NCBI GenBank assembly: GCA_012271135.1
Contig: JAAXGZ010000026.1
Span: 1 to 64,000, forward strand
From: Caldilineales bacterium
GTDB lineage: Bacteria; Chloroflexota; Anaerolineae; Caldilineales; Caldilineaceae
Direction: 5' to 3'
DNA length: 64,000 nt
The notes beneath the pieces are model-generated. The model had not been told where the DNA came from, made no database searches, and was given only the letters and a program-made list of their open reading frames with translations. Each line of letters begins with the position of its first letter. Position 1 is the first letter of the stretch. The position numbers and the translations under genes were made by a program. This document shows positions 35,611-44,740 of this stretch, in pieces.

Positions 35611-36827
35611 CCAGATACTTGGCTGAACCCCTGGACGATTTCCACCACTTCCTGTCCGTACTGCTCTAGCTTCCAGTCCGGTAGGATGTGGTATCCAGCC
35701 AAAGCGGCAACGGACATGGGAGCTTCCGCGGCTATGGCCTTGAGCGAATGCTTGCTCAGAACGATGTCCGGATCGATACCCCGTTCATTGGACTTGCCCA
35801 AGCGCCACTTGCGGAGCGCGTTGAAAAGCCCAAGTTCGCGGCGATCGGTGATGGACGTAGTAGACGGCTTGAACGGACGCACCGCCACCCGTTGGCTCTG
35901 TCCTTGCTGGATACAGGAGAGAATGTCGTCCCCCAGCAGGCGTACCTGTCTGCGATCCAGGCATTTGCATTGTTCAAGCAACCGGCGTGTAGTAGGTTGA
36001 TCGTGAGCCAACGACAACAGTACCTTGTCGGTCACCACACGACTACGCGGTCGGTCCCAAGCCTGCGCAACTTCCTCGCGCCACTCCCATAAGGACTTGT
36101 ACACCCCCATGTGCTTCAAGGAGACCTGCTTGGTGGTCTGGTGATCCCAGAAGGTTTTGTCCCGCGAACCAACCCTGGAATAGTCGGCGGACGCGACCTC
36201 CTCCATGTGAGCCAACCCTTCCGCAAGCCGGTCACAGTCCGACAGGCAGCGGAACAGTTTTCGATACAGTGGCACAAGGTAGGCGACATCGCCGCAAGCG
36301 TAGGTAAGCTGACTTGCCGTAAACGGCCTCTTGCCCCAATCGGACATGCGAACCCGTTTGCTTTGATGAACCTGAAACTCATCCTCCAGAATCGAGCCGA
36401 TGGAGGTGGATGTCCAACCAGCCAGGCGCGCAGCGATTTGGGTGTCGAACAGATTCGCGACGCGGATGCGGAACTCCTTATGGAGGTACCCCAGCTCGCT
36501 CTGGGCACCGTGCATCACGAACCGGCGATTTGGATCGGCAAACAACGGGACCAGACGGCGGATGTCGACCCGGTCCGGATCCAACAGCCAAAGTTCAAGT
36601 TCACTGTCGCGACCATCCCAGCAGCGACGGACCATGGCAAACTGCATCAAACAAATGCGCGCGGCATAGCTGTGCGCGGAATTGCTTTCAGTGTCCAGGG
36701 CAACCAGCGTGTGGGCGGACAAGGCACGCTCGAACCGCTGGAGATCCGGCTCTGAATCCACCAGTACACAGCCAAGGGTGTGCGTACGCCCGTTGCGCGT
36801 AGCAAGGCTTACTTGGATGTCCGACAT
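35607..36827 (-). CDS. rnd: Ribonuclease D
   Basis: A 406-residue DEDD-family 3'-5' exoribonuclease with a C-terminal HRDC domain. ALDTESNSAHSYAAR (Asp-Glu of Exo I), HGAQSELGYLHKEF and TYACGDVAYLVPLYRKL (Exo III tyrosine type) are visible; the HRDC part ends with DIVLSKHSLKAIA. It trims tRNA and other small RNA 3' ends. The start chosen is ATG 36827 because a TATACT box at 36878-36883 would start transcription near 36871, after the alternative ATG at 36875. Confidence 0.88.
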   Translation of the reverse strand: MSDIQVSLATRNGRTHTLGCVLVDSEPDLQRFERALSAHTLVALDTESNSAHSYAARICLMQFAMVRRCWDGRDSELELWLLDPDRVDIRRLVPLFADPNRRFVMHGAQSELGYLHKEFRIRVANLFDTQIAARLAGWTSTSIGSILEDEFQVHQSKRVRMSDWGKRPFTASQLTYACGDVAYLVPLYRKLFRCLSDCDRLAEGLAHMEEVASADYSRVGSRDKTFWDHQTTKQVSLKHMGVYKSLWEWREEVAQAWDRPRSRVVTDKVLLSLAHDQPTTRRLLEQCKCLDRRQVRLLGDDILSCIQQGQSQRVAVRPFKPSTTSITDRRELGLFNALRKWRLGKSNERGIDPDIVLSKHSLKAIAAEAPMSVAALAGYHILPDWKLEQYGQEVVEIVQGFSQVSG

Positions 36828-36877
36828 GAATGCTGTAGCGGAAAGTGGCGACGCGACACAGTGGGATGCTTCCATCA

Positions 36878-36883
36878 AGTATA
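36878..36883 (-). promoter_or_regulatory. Candidate -10 box for rnd
   Basis: TATACT on minus, 51 bases before the rnd ATG at 36827. The sequence 17 bases upstream (CTGCAC) is a poor -35 box. Confidence 0.35.
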
Positions 36884-37031
36884 GACGATCGACACTGTCT
36901 GTGCAGGCCGAATGTGAGAGTCTTTCCGAAATCGGTCCTGAAAACCAAAATCACCGTTCTGGACACGGTTAGACTGCAAGATTCGCATTGCCTCGCAACA
37001 GCTCTGACAACATTGCCAATTTTGCTTCAAG

Positions 37032-38021
37032 ATGATTGACACGGTTGTGCTTGACGCCGAAGGTCGCGTGTCGTGCGGCACCGAGGCCGCAACGGTTCTG
37101 ATGCGTCTGCGCCAGGACCGTTGCCGGGCCTGGCTCGACTTCAACAACCCAACGGAGGCGGAACTGGGCTTCGCCTTGGAGAAGGTTCTCCCCGTGCACG
37201 AACTGGCACGCAAGGATGTGCAGGACCAGGAAGGCACCCCTAGGCTGGCGGAGTATCCCAACTGTCTGGTCGTCGTGTTTCATTCCGTCGAGGCGTCGGG
37301 AACGGATCCGGCGGGCCTGACCACGGTCGAACACGTAGCCGTCCTAGGCCACAACCTCCTCATGACGTTCACCTACGATGACAGATCCCATTTCGCGGAA
37401 ATGCACGATTCAGTCCGCCACAGGTCCGATGGCTTGGCACTAGGGACAGTACGGCTGTTTCACGAACTCCTTGACCGCCAAGTGGGCCAAGCCAGAGGTT
37501 TGATCGAGAACTTGGTTGGATCGCTTGAATCCCTGGGAGATGTTATTTTCACCCGCAATCTGTCCGCGGCCAGCGAACATGAAATCATGGAAGACATCCT
37601 GCAGGCCAAGAGCACCGCTTTGCGGCTGCAACGGATCCTGGGACCACAAGCGGAACTGCTGCGTAAACTGGCGGTTGAACATCGGACGTCCATCAGTCCT
37701 CAGGAACGGGCCTACTTCCAGGTGACCTTGGAGGAGTCCGTGCATCAGGAGTCCTTGGCGGACCTGCTCGTGGAACTAGCCAACGGCACCATGACCACGC
37801 ATCTGAACCTTTCCAACTACCGGCTGAGCGAGGTCATGAAGGTCCTGACCATGATCGCGACAGTGTTCATTCCCCTGACGTTCGTGACGGGACTCTTTGG
37901 AATGAACTTCTCGCACTTGCCCGGGACACAGTCGCCGTATGCCCTGGTGGCAGTGGTCGCCGCCTGCTTGATTCTCACCATCGGCATGCTTTTGTTCTTC
38001 AGACGCAAGCGGTGGCTGTAG
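37032..38021 (+). CDS. corA: CorA-family magnesium/divalent metal transporter
   Basis: A 329-residue CorA-type channel protein: a long cytoplasmic N-terminal domain, a stalk helix (about residues 200-265), and two C-terminal membrane segments. The signature GMNF follows the first one (LFGMNFSHLPG), and the C-terminus is basic (FFRRKRWL). It mediates Mg2+ uptake as a homopentamer. Divergent from rnd, 205 bases apart. Confidence 0.92.
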   Translation: MIDTVVLDAEGRVSCGTEAATVLMRLRQDRCRAWLDFNNPTEAELGFALEKVLPVHELARKDVQDQEGTPRLAEYPNCLVVVFHSVEASGTDPAGLTTVEHVAVLGHNLLMTFTYDDRSHFAEMHDSVRHRSDGLALGTVRLFHELLDRQVGQARGLIENLVGSLESLGDVIFTRNLSAASEHEIMEDILQAKSTALRLQRILGPQAELLRKLAVEHRTSISPQERAYFQVTLEESVHQESLADLLVELANGTMTTHLNLSNYRLSEVMKVLTMIATVFIPLTFVTGLFGMNFSHLPGTQSPYALVAVVAACLILTIGMLLFFRRKRWL

Positions 38022-38067
38022 CATTGCCCCACGGAACCAGCCTCTCGGCACTCGGAGCTCCTACTTC

Positions 38068-39039
38068 ATGACCAGTACCTATGCATTTCGTTCGGCCGCC
38101 GGTGCCGACTACGGGAGAGTCATCGACTTGTGGATGCGGGGCGTGTCCAGCGACCGTGTTGCCATCGATCAGATTGCCAACACTTGGTGGAAGCGCCTCT
38201 TGTTCCGGTATGTGGCAGGCCGCAAAATCTTCCAGCAGGACATGGAAACCGCGGTGGTTCTCAAGGACGGCAACCTGTGCGGCTACTATGGTCTGCAGGC
38301 GGCAGCCGATACCATGAGCGTCTTCGACTGGGGATTGGATCTCGACTGGAGCACCGAGGGTCTGAATGTCTTCGGATTGATGGTCGAACATATTCTTGAC
38401 GACGTCTACGAACGCGACGACGACACCGAATCACTAGTCATCGGCACGGAACGCCACGAACACGACGTGCGCGCTGCGCTGGAACGGAGTGATTTCGAAC
38501 CTCTCGACTACCAGATTGCACAAATGGTGACCGACTTGCCGCTGGCGCACAACGAACCCCGCGGCGAGATGGATCTCCACCTCACGCTGCGCAACGCGCA
38601 TTCCTTCGGCGATGCCATGGAGGACTGGATCCGGATGGACTATCAGGGCGACAAGAGAAAGGTGACCATCGTCCTTCCTATTCACAATGCGCTGCCTTTG
38701 CGAACCGTCACCTACGAGATTCTCGAAGGAGAGGAGCCCAAGGGATTCGTTCAGTTCTCATCCCACAACGATGAAGCCCGATTCCTGTACGCGCTGGAGC
38801 CAGGACTGTGGGGCTCGCCGTTGGAACGCTTGGCCGTGACCGCCTTCTGCACGCAGCTGGCACGCAAACAACGACGAGTCAGGTTGCGAACGTTCAGTCT
38901 GGCCCACCTCCATGCCAGCCGTGAATCCCTCGCTTCGCTGGGTCTGAAGTTTGAACTCGCGCCCTGGGAGCGATGGGTACATCTACTCTTCGAGGACGGT
39001 GAAGAGGATGACGATGCGTCCGGTGACCACGAAGGCTGA
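38068..39039 (+). CDS. GNAT-like protein, two-part, function unknown
   Basis: A 323-residue protein starting FRSAAGADYGRVIDLWMRG, as in GNAT proteins, with a possible second half ending in a strongly acidic tail (EDGEEDDDASGDHEG). No R/Q-x-x-G-x-G/A loop is obvious, so the acetyl-CoA site is unproven. It follows corA by 46 bases on the same strand. It resembles the GNAT paralogues only in overall layout. Confidence 0.6.
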   Translation: MTSTYAFRSAAGADYGRVIDLWMRGVSSDRVAIDQIANTWWKRLLFRYVAGRKIFQQDMETAVVLKDGNLCGYYGLQAAADTMSVFDWGLDLDWSTEGLNVFGLMVEHILDDVYERDDDTESLVIGTERHEHDVRAALERSDFEPLDYQIAQMVTDLPLAHNEPRGEMDLHLTLRNAHSFGDAMEDWIRMDYQGDKRKVTIVLPIHNALPLRTVTYEILEGEEPKGFVQFSSHNDEARFLYALEPGLWGSPLERLAVTAFCTQLARKQRRVRLRTFSLAHLHASRESLASLGLKFELAPWERWVHLLFEDGEEDDDASGDHEG

Positions 39040-39242
39040 ACCGGGACGTTGGCAGGAACCGGCAGCGCGTGACAAGCCGCATGGGAAGGATCCATCCAGA
39101 TTCCGCGCCGGTTGATGGACCCGAAAAGGTGCGGCCGTGTCGCGGTTGATTGGCACCGAAAGCGGAACCTAGTGAAATCCGGCAGCCGGCCATACGGCCT
39201 GTCGGTTCCCGTCCACAGACGCAGTCGATCAAAGAACGAGGC

Positions 39243-42086
39243 ATGATGGTCCAGACAACAGGAGGGTTCCTAAGTCGCCACTTGGGTCCCGGCACCCGGG
39301 ACGAGGCGAAGATGCTGGCAGCGCTCAAGGTGGACAGCCTTGAGGCGCTTGTCCAACAGACGGTTCCCGAATCCATCCACCTGCTCCAGCCGCCAACGCT
39401 GCCCGAACCCCTCGACGAGCCGCAAGCCCTCAAGGAACTCCGCAGCATGGCGGCCGCCAACCGCCGTACAGCATGTTTCATTGGTCAGGGTTTCCACCCG
39501 TGTGTTGTCCCCTCGGTCATTCGACGCAACATTCTTGAGAACCCCGGCTGGTACACGCAGTACACGCCATATCAGGCTGAAATCGCGCAGGGACGGCTCG
39601 AAGCCCTGCTCAACTTTCAGACCCTGATTGCCGACTTGACAGGTCTTCCGGTGGCCGGTGCTTCGCTGTTGGACGAAGCTTCGGCAGCCGCGGAGGCAAT
39701 GACGGTTTGTTGGCGCGCAAGGTCCAGACGGTCCCAGGCCGACGTCTTCCTGGTCACAGACCGGATCCATCCTCAAGTCCTCAAGGTGCTCGAAACCAGG
39801 GCGCGCCCGTTGGACATCCGCATCGCCACGGCGCCGTTGTCTGAAATGGACCCGACTGCGGATGTGTTCGGGGTGCTGGTTCAGTCTCCCGACACGGAGG
39901 GCACGGTCCACGACTACCGGGAACTCACTGAACTCGCACACGCCGTCGGGTCCAAGGTGGCGGCGGCCACCGATCCGTTGGCAATGACCATGTACGCCCC
40001 TCCGGGGGAAATGGGAGCCGATGTGGCGTACGGCACCACACAGCGTCTGGGCATGGGACCCGGCTTGGGCGGTCCGCATGCCGCCTTCATCGCCGTTAGG
40101 GACGAACTCAAGAGACTGATGCCGGGGCGCATGGTGGGGGTTGCCCGCGACGCCGCCGGTCGGCCGGCTTTGCGTCTTGCCTTGCAGACGCGCGAACAGC
40201 ACATCCGGCGCGAAAAGGCAACCAGCAACATCTGCACGGCCCAGGTTCTTCCCGCCGTCGTGGCCTCCATGTATGCGGTGTATCACGGACCGGAAGGCCT
40301 TGCCTCCATCGCAGCGGAGATCCACCGGAAGGCCTGCACACTCCGAAGGCAGTTGGAAGTGGCAGGTGCACGGGTGTGCCGGGGTCCGATCTTTGATACG
40401 GTCAAGATTCTGGATATGCCCGACCGGAGCCTGGATGCCGTTTGGGAGGATGCTCAACGGCAAGGGATCTCCCTGCGGAGATATACCGACGGTGCGCTGG
40501 GTGTGTCCATGTATGAAGGCGTCTCACCGGACGAGCTCGACAGGTTGCACACGGCCCTTGGGGTGGAACCGCACCGAACGATCTCGGATTTGCCTGTGGT
40601 GCCGGCACCACTATCCAGGGCATCGGATTTTCTGACCCACCCGGTCTTTCACCTGTACCGGTCGGAAGTGGAACTGACCCGGTACATGGCGCGTCTGCAA
40701 AAGCGCGATCTGTCCTTGACCGACGCCATGATTCCGTTGGGCTCGTGCACGATGAAGCTGAATCCGGCCGCTTCGCTCGAAGCAGTTACCTGGCCGGAAT
40801 TCGCCGAGACGCACCCCTTCGAGGCCCCCTGCAACCAGGAGGGCTACCGTGCGTTGACTAAACAGTTGCGTGCCTGGCTGGCCGAAATCACCGGTTTCGC
40901 AGGGGTGTCGCTGCAGCCCAATGCGGGGTCCCAAGGGGAACTGGCCGGCCTGTTGGCCATTCGATGGTATCTCCACTCCATTGGGCAATCCCACCGATCA
41001 GTCTGCCTGATTCCCGCGTCGGCCCATGGCACCAACCCGGCAAGTGCCCAACTGGCCGGGTTCCATGTAGTGGTGGTCGCGTGCGATAAGCATGGGAACA
41101 TCGATCTGGAAGACCTCCAGCGGAAGCTCGACGAGCACGGACCGCGTATCGCCGCCTTGATGATTACCTATCCCTCAACCCACGGAGTGTTCGAGGAATC
41201 GGTTAAAACCGTCACGGAGTTGATCCATGGCTGTGGCGGCCAGGTATACGTGGACGGTGCCAACATGAACGCCATGGTTGGGCTGTCGTCGCCCGCCGCG
41301 ATCGGCGGCGACATCTGTCACCTGAACCTGCACAAGACGTTCTGCATTCCGCATGGCGGGGGAGGACCGGGCATGGGGCCGGTTTGCGCCGCCGCCCATC
41401 TGGTTCCATTCCTGCCGTCGGACCCCGTCGGTGAACCGGCCACGGCAACAACGGGGGCGGTGGCAGCCACGGACTGCGGCAGCGGAGCCATCCTGCCGGT
41501 TTCGTGGACCTACATCCGGATGATGGGGACAGTCGGGCTGACCAAGGCTACACAAACGGCCATCTTGGCGGCCAACTATGTTGCCAACCGACTTGGCGAC
41601 TACTACCCGATACTGTTCAAGGGTCAAAACGGGCGCGTGGCCCACGAATGCATCATCGACCTTGAGTGGCTGAAACCGGCAGGCCTCACGGTGGATGACG
41701 TTGCCAAACGCCTCATCGACTACGGGTTCCACGCGCCGACAGTGTCCTGGCCGGTTCCCTTCACGATGATGATCGAACCAACCGAAAGTGAAAGCCTGCG
41801 GGAACTGGACCGGTTCTGTGACGCCATGATCCAGATCCATGGGGAAATCCAGGACGTGCTGGAGGGCCGTTTCGCAGTCGAGGACAGCCTGCTGCGGCAC
41901 GCCCCCTTCACAGCGGAGATCCTCGTGACCGAAGATTGGCCCCATCGATTCAGTCGCAGGCAGGCCGTCTTCCCTGCACAGGGGAGTGCCGAATTAAAGT
42001 TCTGGCCATCCGTCAGCCGGATTGACAATGTCTGGGGCGATCGCAACTTCGTCTGCGTCTGTCCACCGCTGTCCGAGTATCAGTAA
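39243..42086 (+). CDS. gcvP: Glycine dehydrogenase (decarboxylating), P protein
   Basis: A 947-residue single-chain P protein (both halves fused). RHLGPGTRDEAKML starts the first half, the second half has PLGSCTMKLNP, and the pyridoxal-phosphate Lys698 lies in HLNLHKTFCIPHGGGGPG. It decarboxylates glycine and passes the aminomethyl group to lipoyl-GcvH. Start ATG 39243 (or the next codon, also ATG) fits the family. gcvT and gcvH are 18 kb away on the opposite strand; no lpd gene is seen. Confidence 0.95.
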   Translation: MMVQTTGGFLSRHLGPGTRDEAKMLAALKVDSLEALVQQTVPESIHLLQPPTLPEPLDEPQALKELRSMAAANRRTACFIGQGFHPCVVPSVIRRNILENPGWYTQYTPYQAEIAQGRLEALLNFQTLIADLTGLPVAGASLLDEASAAAEAMTVCWRARSRRSQADVFLVTDRIHPQVLKVLETRARPLDIRIATAPLSEMDPTADVFGVLVQSPDTEGTVHDYRELTELAHAVGSKVAAATDPLAMTMYAPPGEMGADVAYGTTQRLGMGPGLGGPHAAFIAVRDELKRLMPGRMVGVARDAAGRPALRLALQTREQHIRREKATSNICTAQVLPAVVASMYAVYHGPEGLASIAAEIHRKACTLRRQLEVAGARVCRGPIFDTVKILDMPDRSLDAVWEDAQRQGISLRRYTDGALGVSMYEGVSPDELDRLHTALGVEPHRTISDLPVVPAPLSRASDFLTHPVFHLYRSEVELTRYMARLQKRDLSLTDAMIPLGSCTMKLNPAASLEAVTWPEFAETHPFEAPCNQEGYRALTKQLRAWLAEITGFAGVSLQPNAGSQGELAGLLAIRWYLHSIGQSHRSVCLIPASAHGTNPASAQLAGFHVVVVACDKHGNIDLEDLQRKLDEHGPRIAALMITYPSTHGVFEESVKTVTELIHGCGGQVYVDGANMNAMVGLSSPAAIGGDICHLNLHKTFCIPHGGGGPGMGPVCAAAHLVPFLPSDPVGEPATATTGAVAATDCGSGAILPVSWTYIRMMGTVGLTKATQTAILAANYVANRLGDYYPILFKGQNGRVAHECIIDLEWLKPAGLTVDDVAKRLIDYGFHAPTVSWPVPFTMMIEPTESESLRELDRFCDAMIQIHGEIQDVLEGRFAVEDSLLRHAPFTAEILVTEDWPHRFSRRQAVFPAQGSAELKFWPSVSRIDNVWGDRNFVCVCPPLSEYQ

Positions 42087-42129
42087 CGCAGGCGGGTGCG
42101 AATTACTCCCGGGGAGGGGCCACAGGGTC

Positions 42130-43002
42130 TTAAAGTTCGGCTGCATAGGGGATCGAGGCAGCGGCTCCGGCGCGCGTGACACACACAGCAGCGGCACGGT
42201 TGGCTAGCGAGAGGGCTGTTGCGGCGGACCCCGATTTCATGAACCCGGCCATGAAGTAACCGATAAAGGTGTCACCGGCACCTGTCGTGTCGACTGGACG
42301 AACGGAAATACCGTCGACAGCGATGGTGGCCTGTGCCGAACCGCAGTAGGCTCCATCTTCTCCCTTGGTGACCACCACGGTCATGTCCGCATAGTGGTTC
42401 AGCAGGTGGCCGGCAATCCGGTCCGCCTGGCTGAAACCGGTCAACTCCTCCCCTTCCAGTTGGTTTACGAACAGGACGGACACCTGGTCCAACGGAAAGC
42501 TGGAAGCCAGGTCGTCGGCCATGGGTGCGGGGTTGTACGCCACCGACCAGCCGCGTGCCGCCGCCAAGTGCATCATTTCGGGAACCTCGCTGGTTTCATT
42601 CTGAAACAGGACCCACCCCGGCTGCGCCTGGCCATCCAGCACGCCAGCCAGCTGTGCAGCCTCGACCGTTTGGTTGGCACCGCCATAGATGAATATCGAG
42701 TTCTCCCCCGCGCGGTTGACTTGGATAATGGCATGTCCACTGGCAATATTTTCGCGAACCAGTACCCCTGACACGTCTACTCCACTCTCCGCCAACAGGT
42801 CCGACAGGAACTGTCCTTCCTGTCCGATACAACCCATGTGTTTCACTTCAACACCGGCCCGTGCGGCTGCCACCGACTGGTTCAAGCCTTTGCCACCACC
42901 GAACTTCGCATAGTCTAGAGTGTGTATTGTTTCTCCGGGCCGAGAGATTTCCTCAACTTGGTAGACATGGTCGATGTTCAGTGATCCAACGGTAACCAAC
43001 AT
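42130..43002 (-). CDS. rbsK: Ribokinase-like PfkB sugar kinase
   Basis: A 290-residue PfkB-family kinase. VGSLNIDHVYQV and GGGKGLNQSVAAARAG fit ribokinase, and the catalytic motif DTTGAGDTFIGYF carries the base aspartate. CAGGAGGAAG precedes the ATG. It phosphorylates ribose or a related sugar. It is the second gene of an operon whose first gene is a sulfatase (32-base gap), which suggests the sugar comes from a sulfated compound. Specificity for ribose is not certain. Confidence 0.88.
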   Translation of the reverse strand: MLVTVGSLNIDHVYQVEEISRPGETIHTLDYAKFGGGKGLNQSVAAARAGVEVKHMGCIGQEGQFLSDLLAESGVDVSGVLVRENIASGHAIIQVNRAGENSIFIYGGANQTVEAAQLAGVLDGQAQPGWVLFQNETSEVPEMMHLAAARGWSVAYNPAPMADDLASSFPLDQVSVLFVNQLEGEELTGFSQADRIAGHLLNHYADMTVVVTKGEDGAYCGSAQATIAVDGISVRPVDTTGAGDTFIGYFMAGFMKSGSAATALSLANRAAAVCVTRAGAAASIPYAAEL

Positions 43003-43034
43003 GACTTCCTCCTGAAGACCATAGGCGAATTCTG

Positions 43035-44399
43035 CTAGGCCAGCAGTTCGAGCAGCGGGTCCGCGTGGCGCGTTTGGAGTGCATTGAGCACCTCTGCCAT
43101 CTCCTGTGCCAGTTTCTCGAATTCCGGGAAGTAGGCCAGATTGCGAGTCTCGAACGGATCCTCAATCAGATTGAACAACTGGCGATAGCCGGGCACGATG
43201 CCTCGCCTGCCCTGCCGGTAGTAGCGAACCAGTTTCCACTCGTCGGCAATGACACACCTGTGCACGTGACGGTACGCGGCCATGAGGCATGCGTCCGGGT
43301 CGTCGGGGGCACCTGAACGGCCCTGCCACAACCTGTGGCCGGAGAGGCCCGCGGGCACGGGCAGGCCGGCCAATTCGCAAAGGGTGGGAAAAACGTCGGT
43401 ATGGGTTACCAAACCCGGGACCACGGTCCCCGACGTCACGCCCGGACCCCGCAGCACACAGGGAATTCCCAGGCTGTGCTCATACATGTTTTGCTTGCCC
43501 ATCAGGCCGTGCTGTCCGATGGACAAGCCATGATCCGCCAGGTACAACACCAGTGTGTTACCTGCGAGTCCGGTTGCGTCAAGCGTTTTCAGAATGTCAC
43601 CGACCCGCAGGTCCAGGTGGGTGATCATGTCGTAGTAGTCGGCAAGGTGGTGCCTGATGCGGTCCGGCGGTCGCGGGGTATCCTCCAGCAGTTCGTCCCG
43701 GATGTCGGACACTTCAATGTCGAAGGGATGTTCGGGGTAGGTATTGGGCGGCAAATCCATGGTCGCCGTCGCCTGGCCGTACGCCGATTCCCAGTAGTCG
43801 GGCGGCGTGCGCGGATCATGGGGAGCCGTGAACGCGGTATACAGGAAGAACGGTTCGTCTTCCGGGCAGGTTCCAAGAAACTCGATGGCGGCATCCGCAA
43901 AGAGATCGGTCGAATGTTCCCGACCCACTTGCGCGGCTTCGGCCGGATAGGACGCGGTCTTGTCGTAGCGATGGACGGGAACCGCATCGTGGTCGGACAT
44001 CCCGCCCAGAAAAATTCGGTCGCCGCCGGCAAAACACCGGTTAAAGCTCGCGGCATCGTTGTGCCACTTGCCGATGCCGTAGGTTGCGTAGCCATGTTGG
44101 CGGAAGTGCTCGGGCAGCAGTGGCTTGTCCGAGCGCAGGGTCTGAAGGCCGGGGTAGTCGTTGTCGGTCTTGCTGACAACCGCGTTGAAGGTGGACAGTC
44201 CGGTGAGCAGACTGGCGCGGCTGGGCACGCACACGGCCGGGGTCAGTCCCCCCATGGTATAGGCACGGGTACACCTGAGGCCGTCAGCTGCCAGCCGATC
44301 CAGGTTGGGCGTGCTCACGGGTTCGCGCCCTGCGCTCCCGAGAGCACTGGCGCGATGGTCATCTGCAACAAGCACAACGATTTTGGGTCTGGTTTTCAT
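43035..44399 (-). CDS. Sulfatase (type I, alkaline-phosphatase fold)
   Basis: A 454-residue sulfatase. The formylglycine motif is Cys57-Val-Pro-Ser-Arg61 in AVCVPSRASLLTG, metal ligands VADDH at 11-15 and YLADHGLSIGQHGLMGKQNMYEH further on. It is of the choline-sulfatase/iduronate-sulfatase-like group. No signal peptide, so it would act in the cytoplasm on imported sulfate esters. The Cys must be converted by a formylglycine-generating enzyme not seen here. It precedes rbsK and is divergent from the ABC operon at 44741. Confidence 0.9.
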   Translation of the reverse strand: MKTRPKIVVLVADDHRASALGSAGREPVSTPNLDRLAADGLRCTRAYTMGGLTPAVCVPSRASLLTGLSTFNAVVSKTDNDYPGLQTLRSDKPLLPEHFRQHGYATYGIGKWHNDAASFNRCFAGGDRIFLGGMSDHDAVPVHRYDKTASYPAEAAQVGREHSTDLFADAAIEFLGTCPEDEPFFLYTAFTAPHDPRTPPDYWESAYGQATATMDLPPNTYPEHPFDIEVSDIRDELLEDTPRPPDRIRHHLADYYDMITHLDLRVGDILKTLDATGLAGNTLVLYLADHGLSIGQHGLMGKQNMYEHSLGIPCVLRGPGVTSGTVVPGLVTHTDVFPTLCELAGLPVPAGLSGHRLWQGRSGAPDDPDACLMAAYRHVHRCVIADEWKLVRYYRQGRRGIVPGYRQLFNLIEDPFETRNLAYFPEFEKLAQEMAEVLNALQTRHADPLLELLA

Positions 44400-44740
44400 G
44401 ATTGCACGCAACTTCACCTGCTGTGGTCTCGGAACAGACCAACCGGCACTGCCATCGGCTTGCGCACAACATCATACTTGTGGGTCCGGTCGCGGCCCCG
44501 GAATGGCGCAGGAAGGAGATGCGCTTCTGCCCATTCTGGTCCGGCCGTTGTCGGGCAAGTCCTGCGTCAAGATAAACCTGTCGATCCCTGGCCGACTGTT
44601 TCTGCAATGGGATCGCCAGGCCCAATAGCGCCGCAGCGAACCGGCGCTGCCTGGGATCGACGCGCACCCGGGACCTGTTACACTGATTTTTTTGGTTGGT
44701 CGCACGACTTGGCGACAGGATCACTTTTCAGGAGATATCC
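44400..44740. other. Divergent intergenic region, sulfatase / ABC operon
   Basis: No gene is seen in these 341 bases. It holds the promoter of the plus-strand ABC operon (44657-44684) and presumably that of the sulfatase-rbsK operon, for which I found no clear boxes. Confidence 0.5.
44657..44684 (+). promoter_or_regulatory. Candidate promoter of the ABC/dioxygenase operon
   Basis: TCGACG (44657-44662), 16 bases, TACACT (44679-44684); each hexamer matches four of six consensus bases. The leader would be about 50 bases and carries AGGAGAT before the ATG. Confidence 0.4.
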
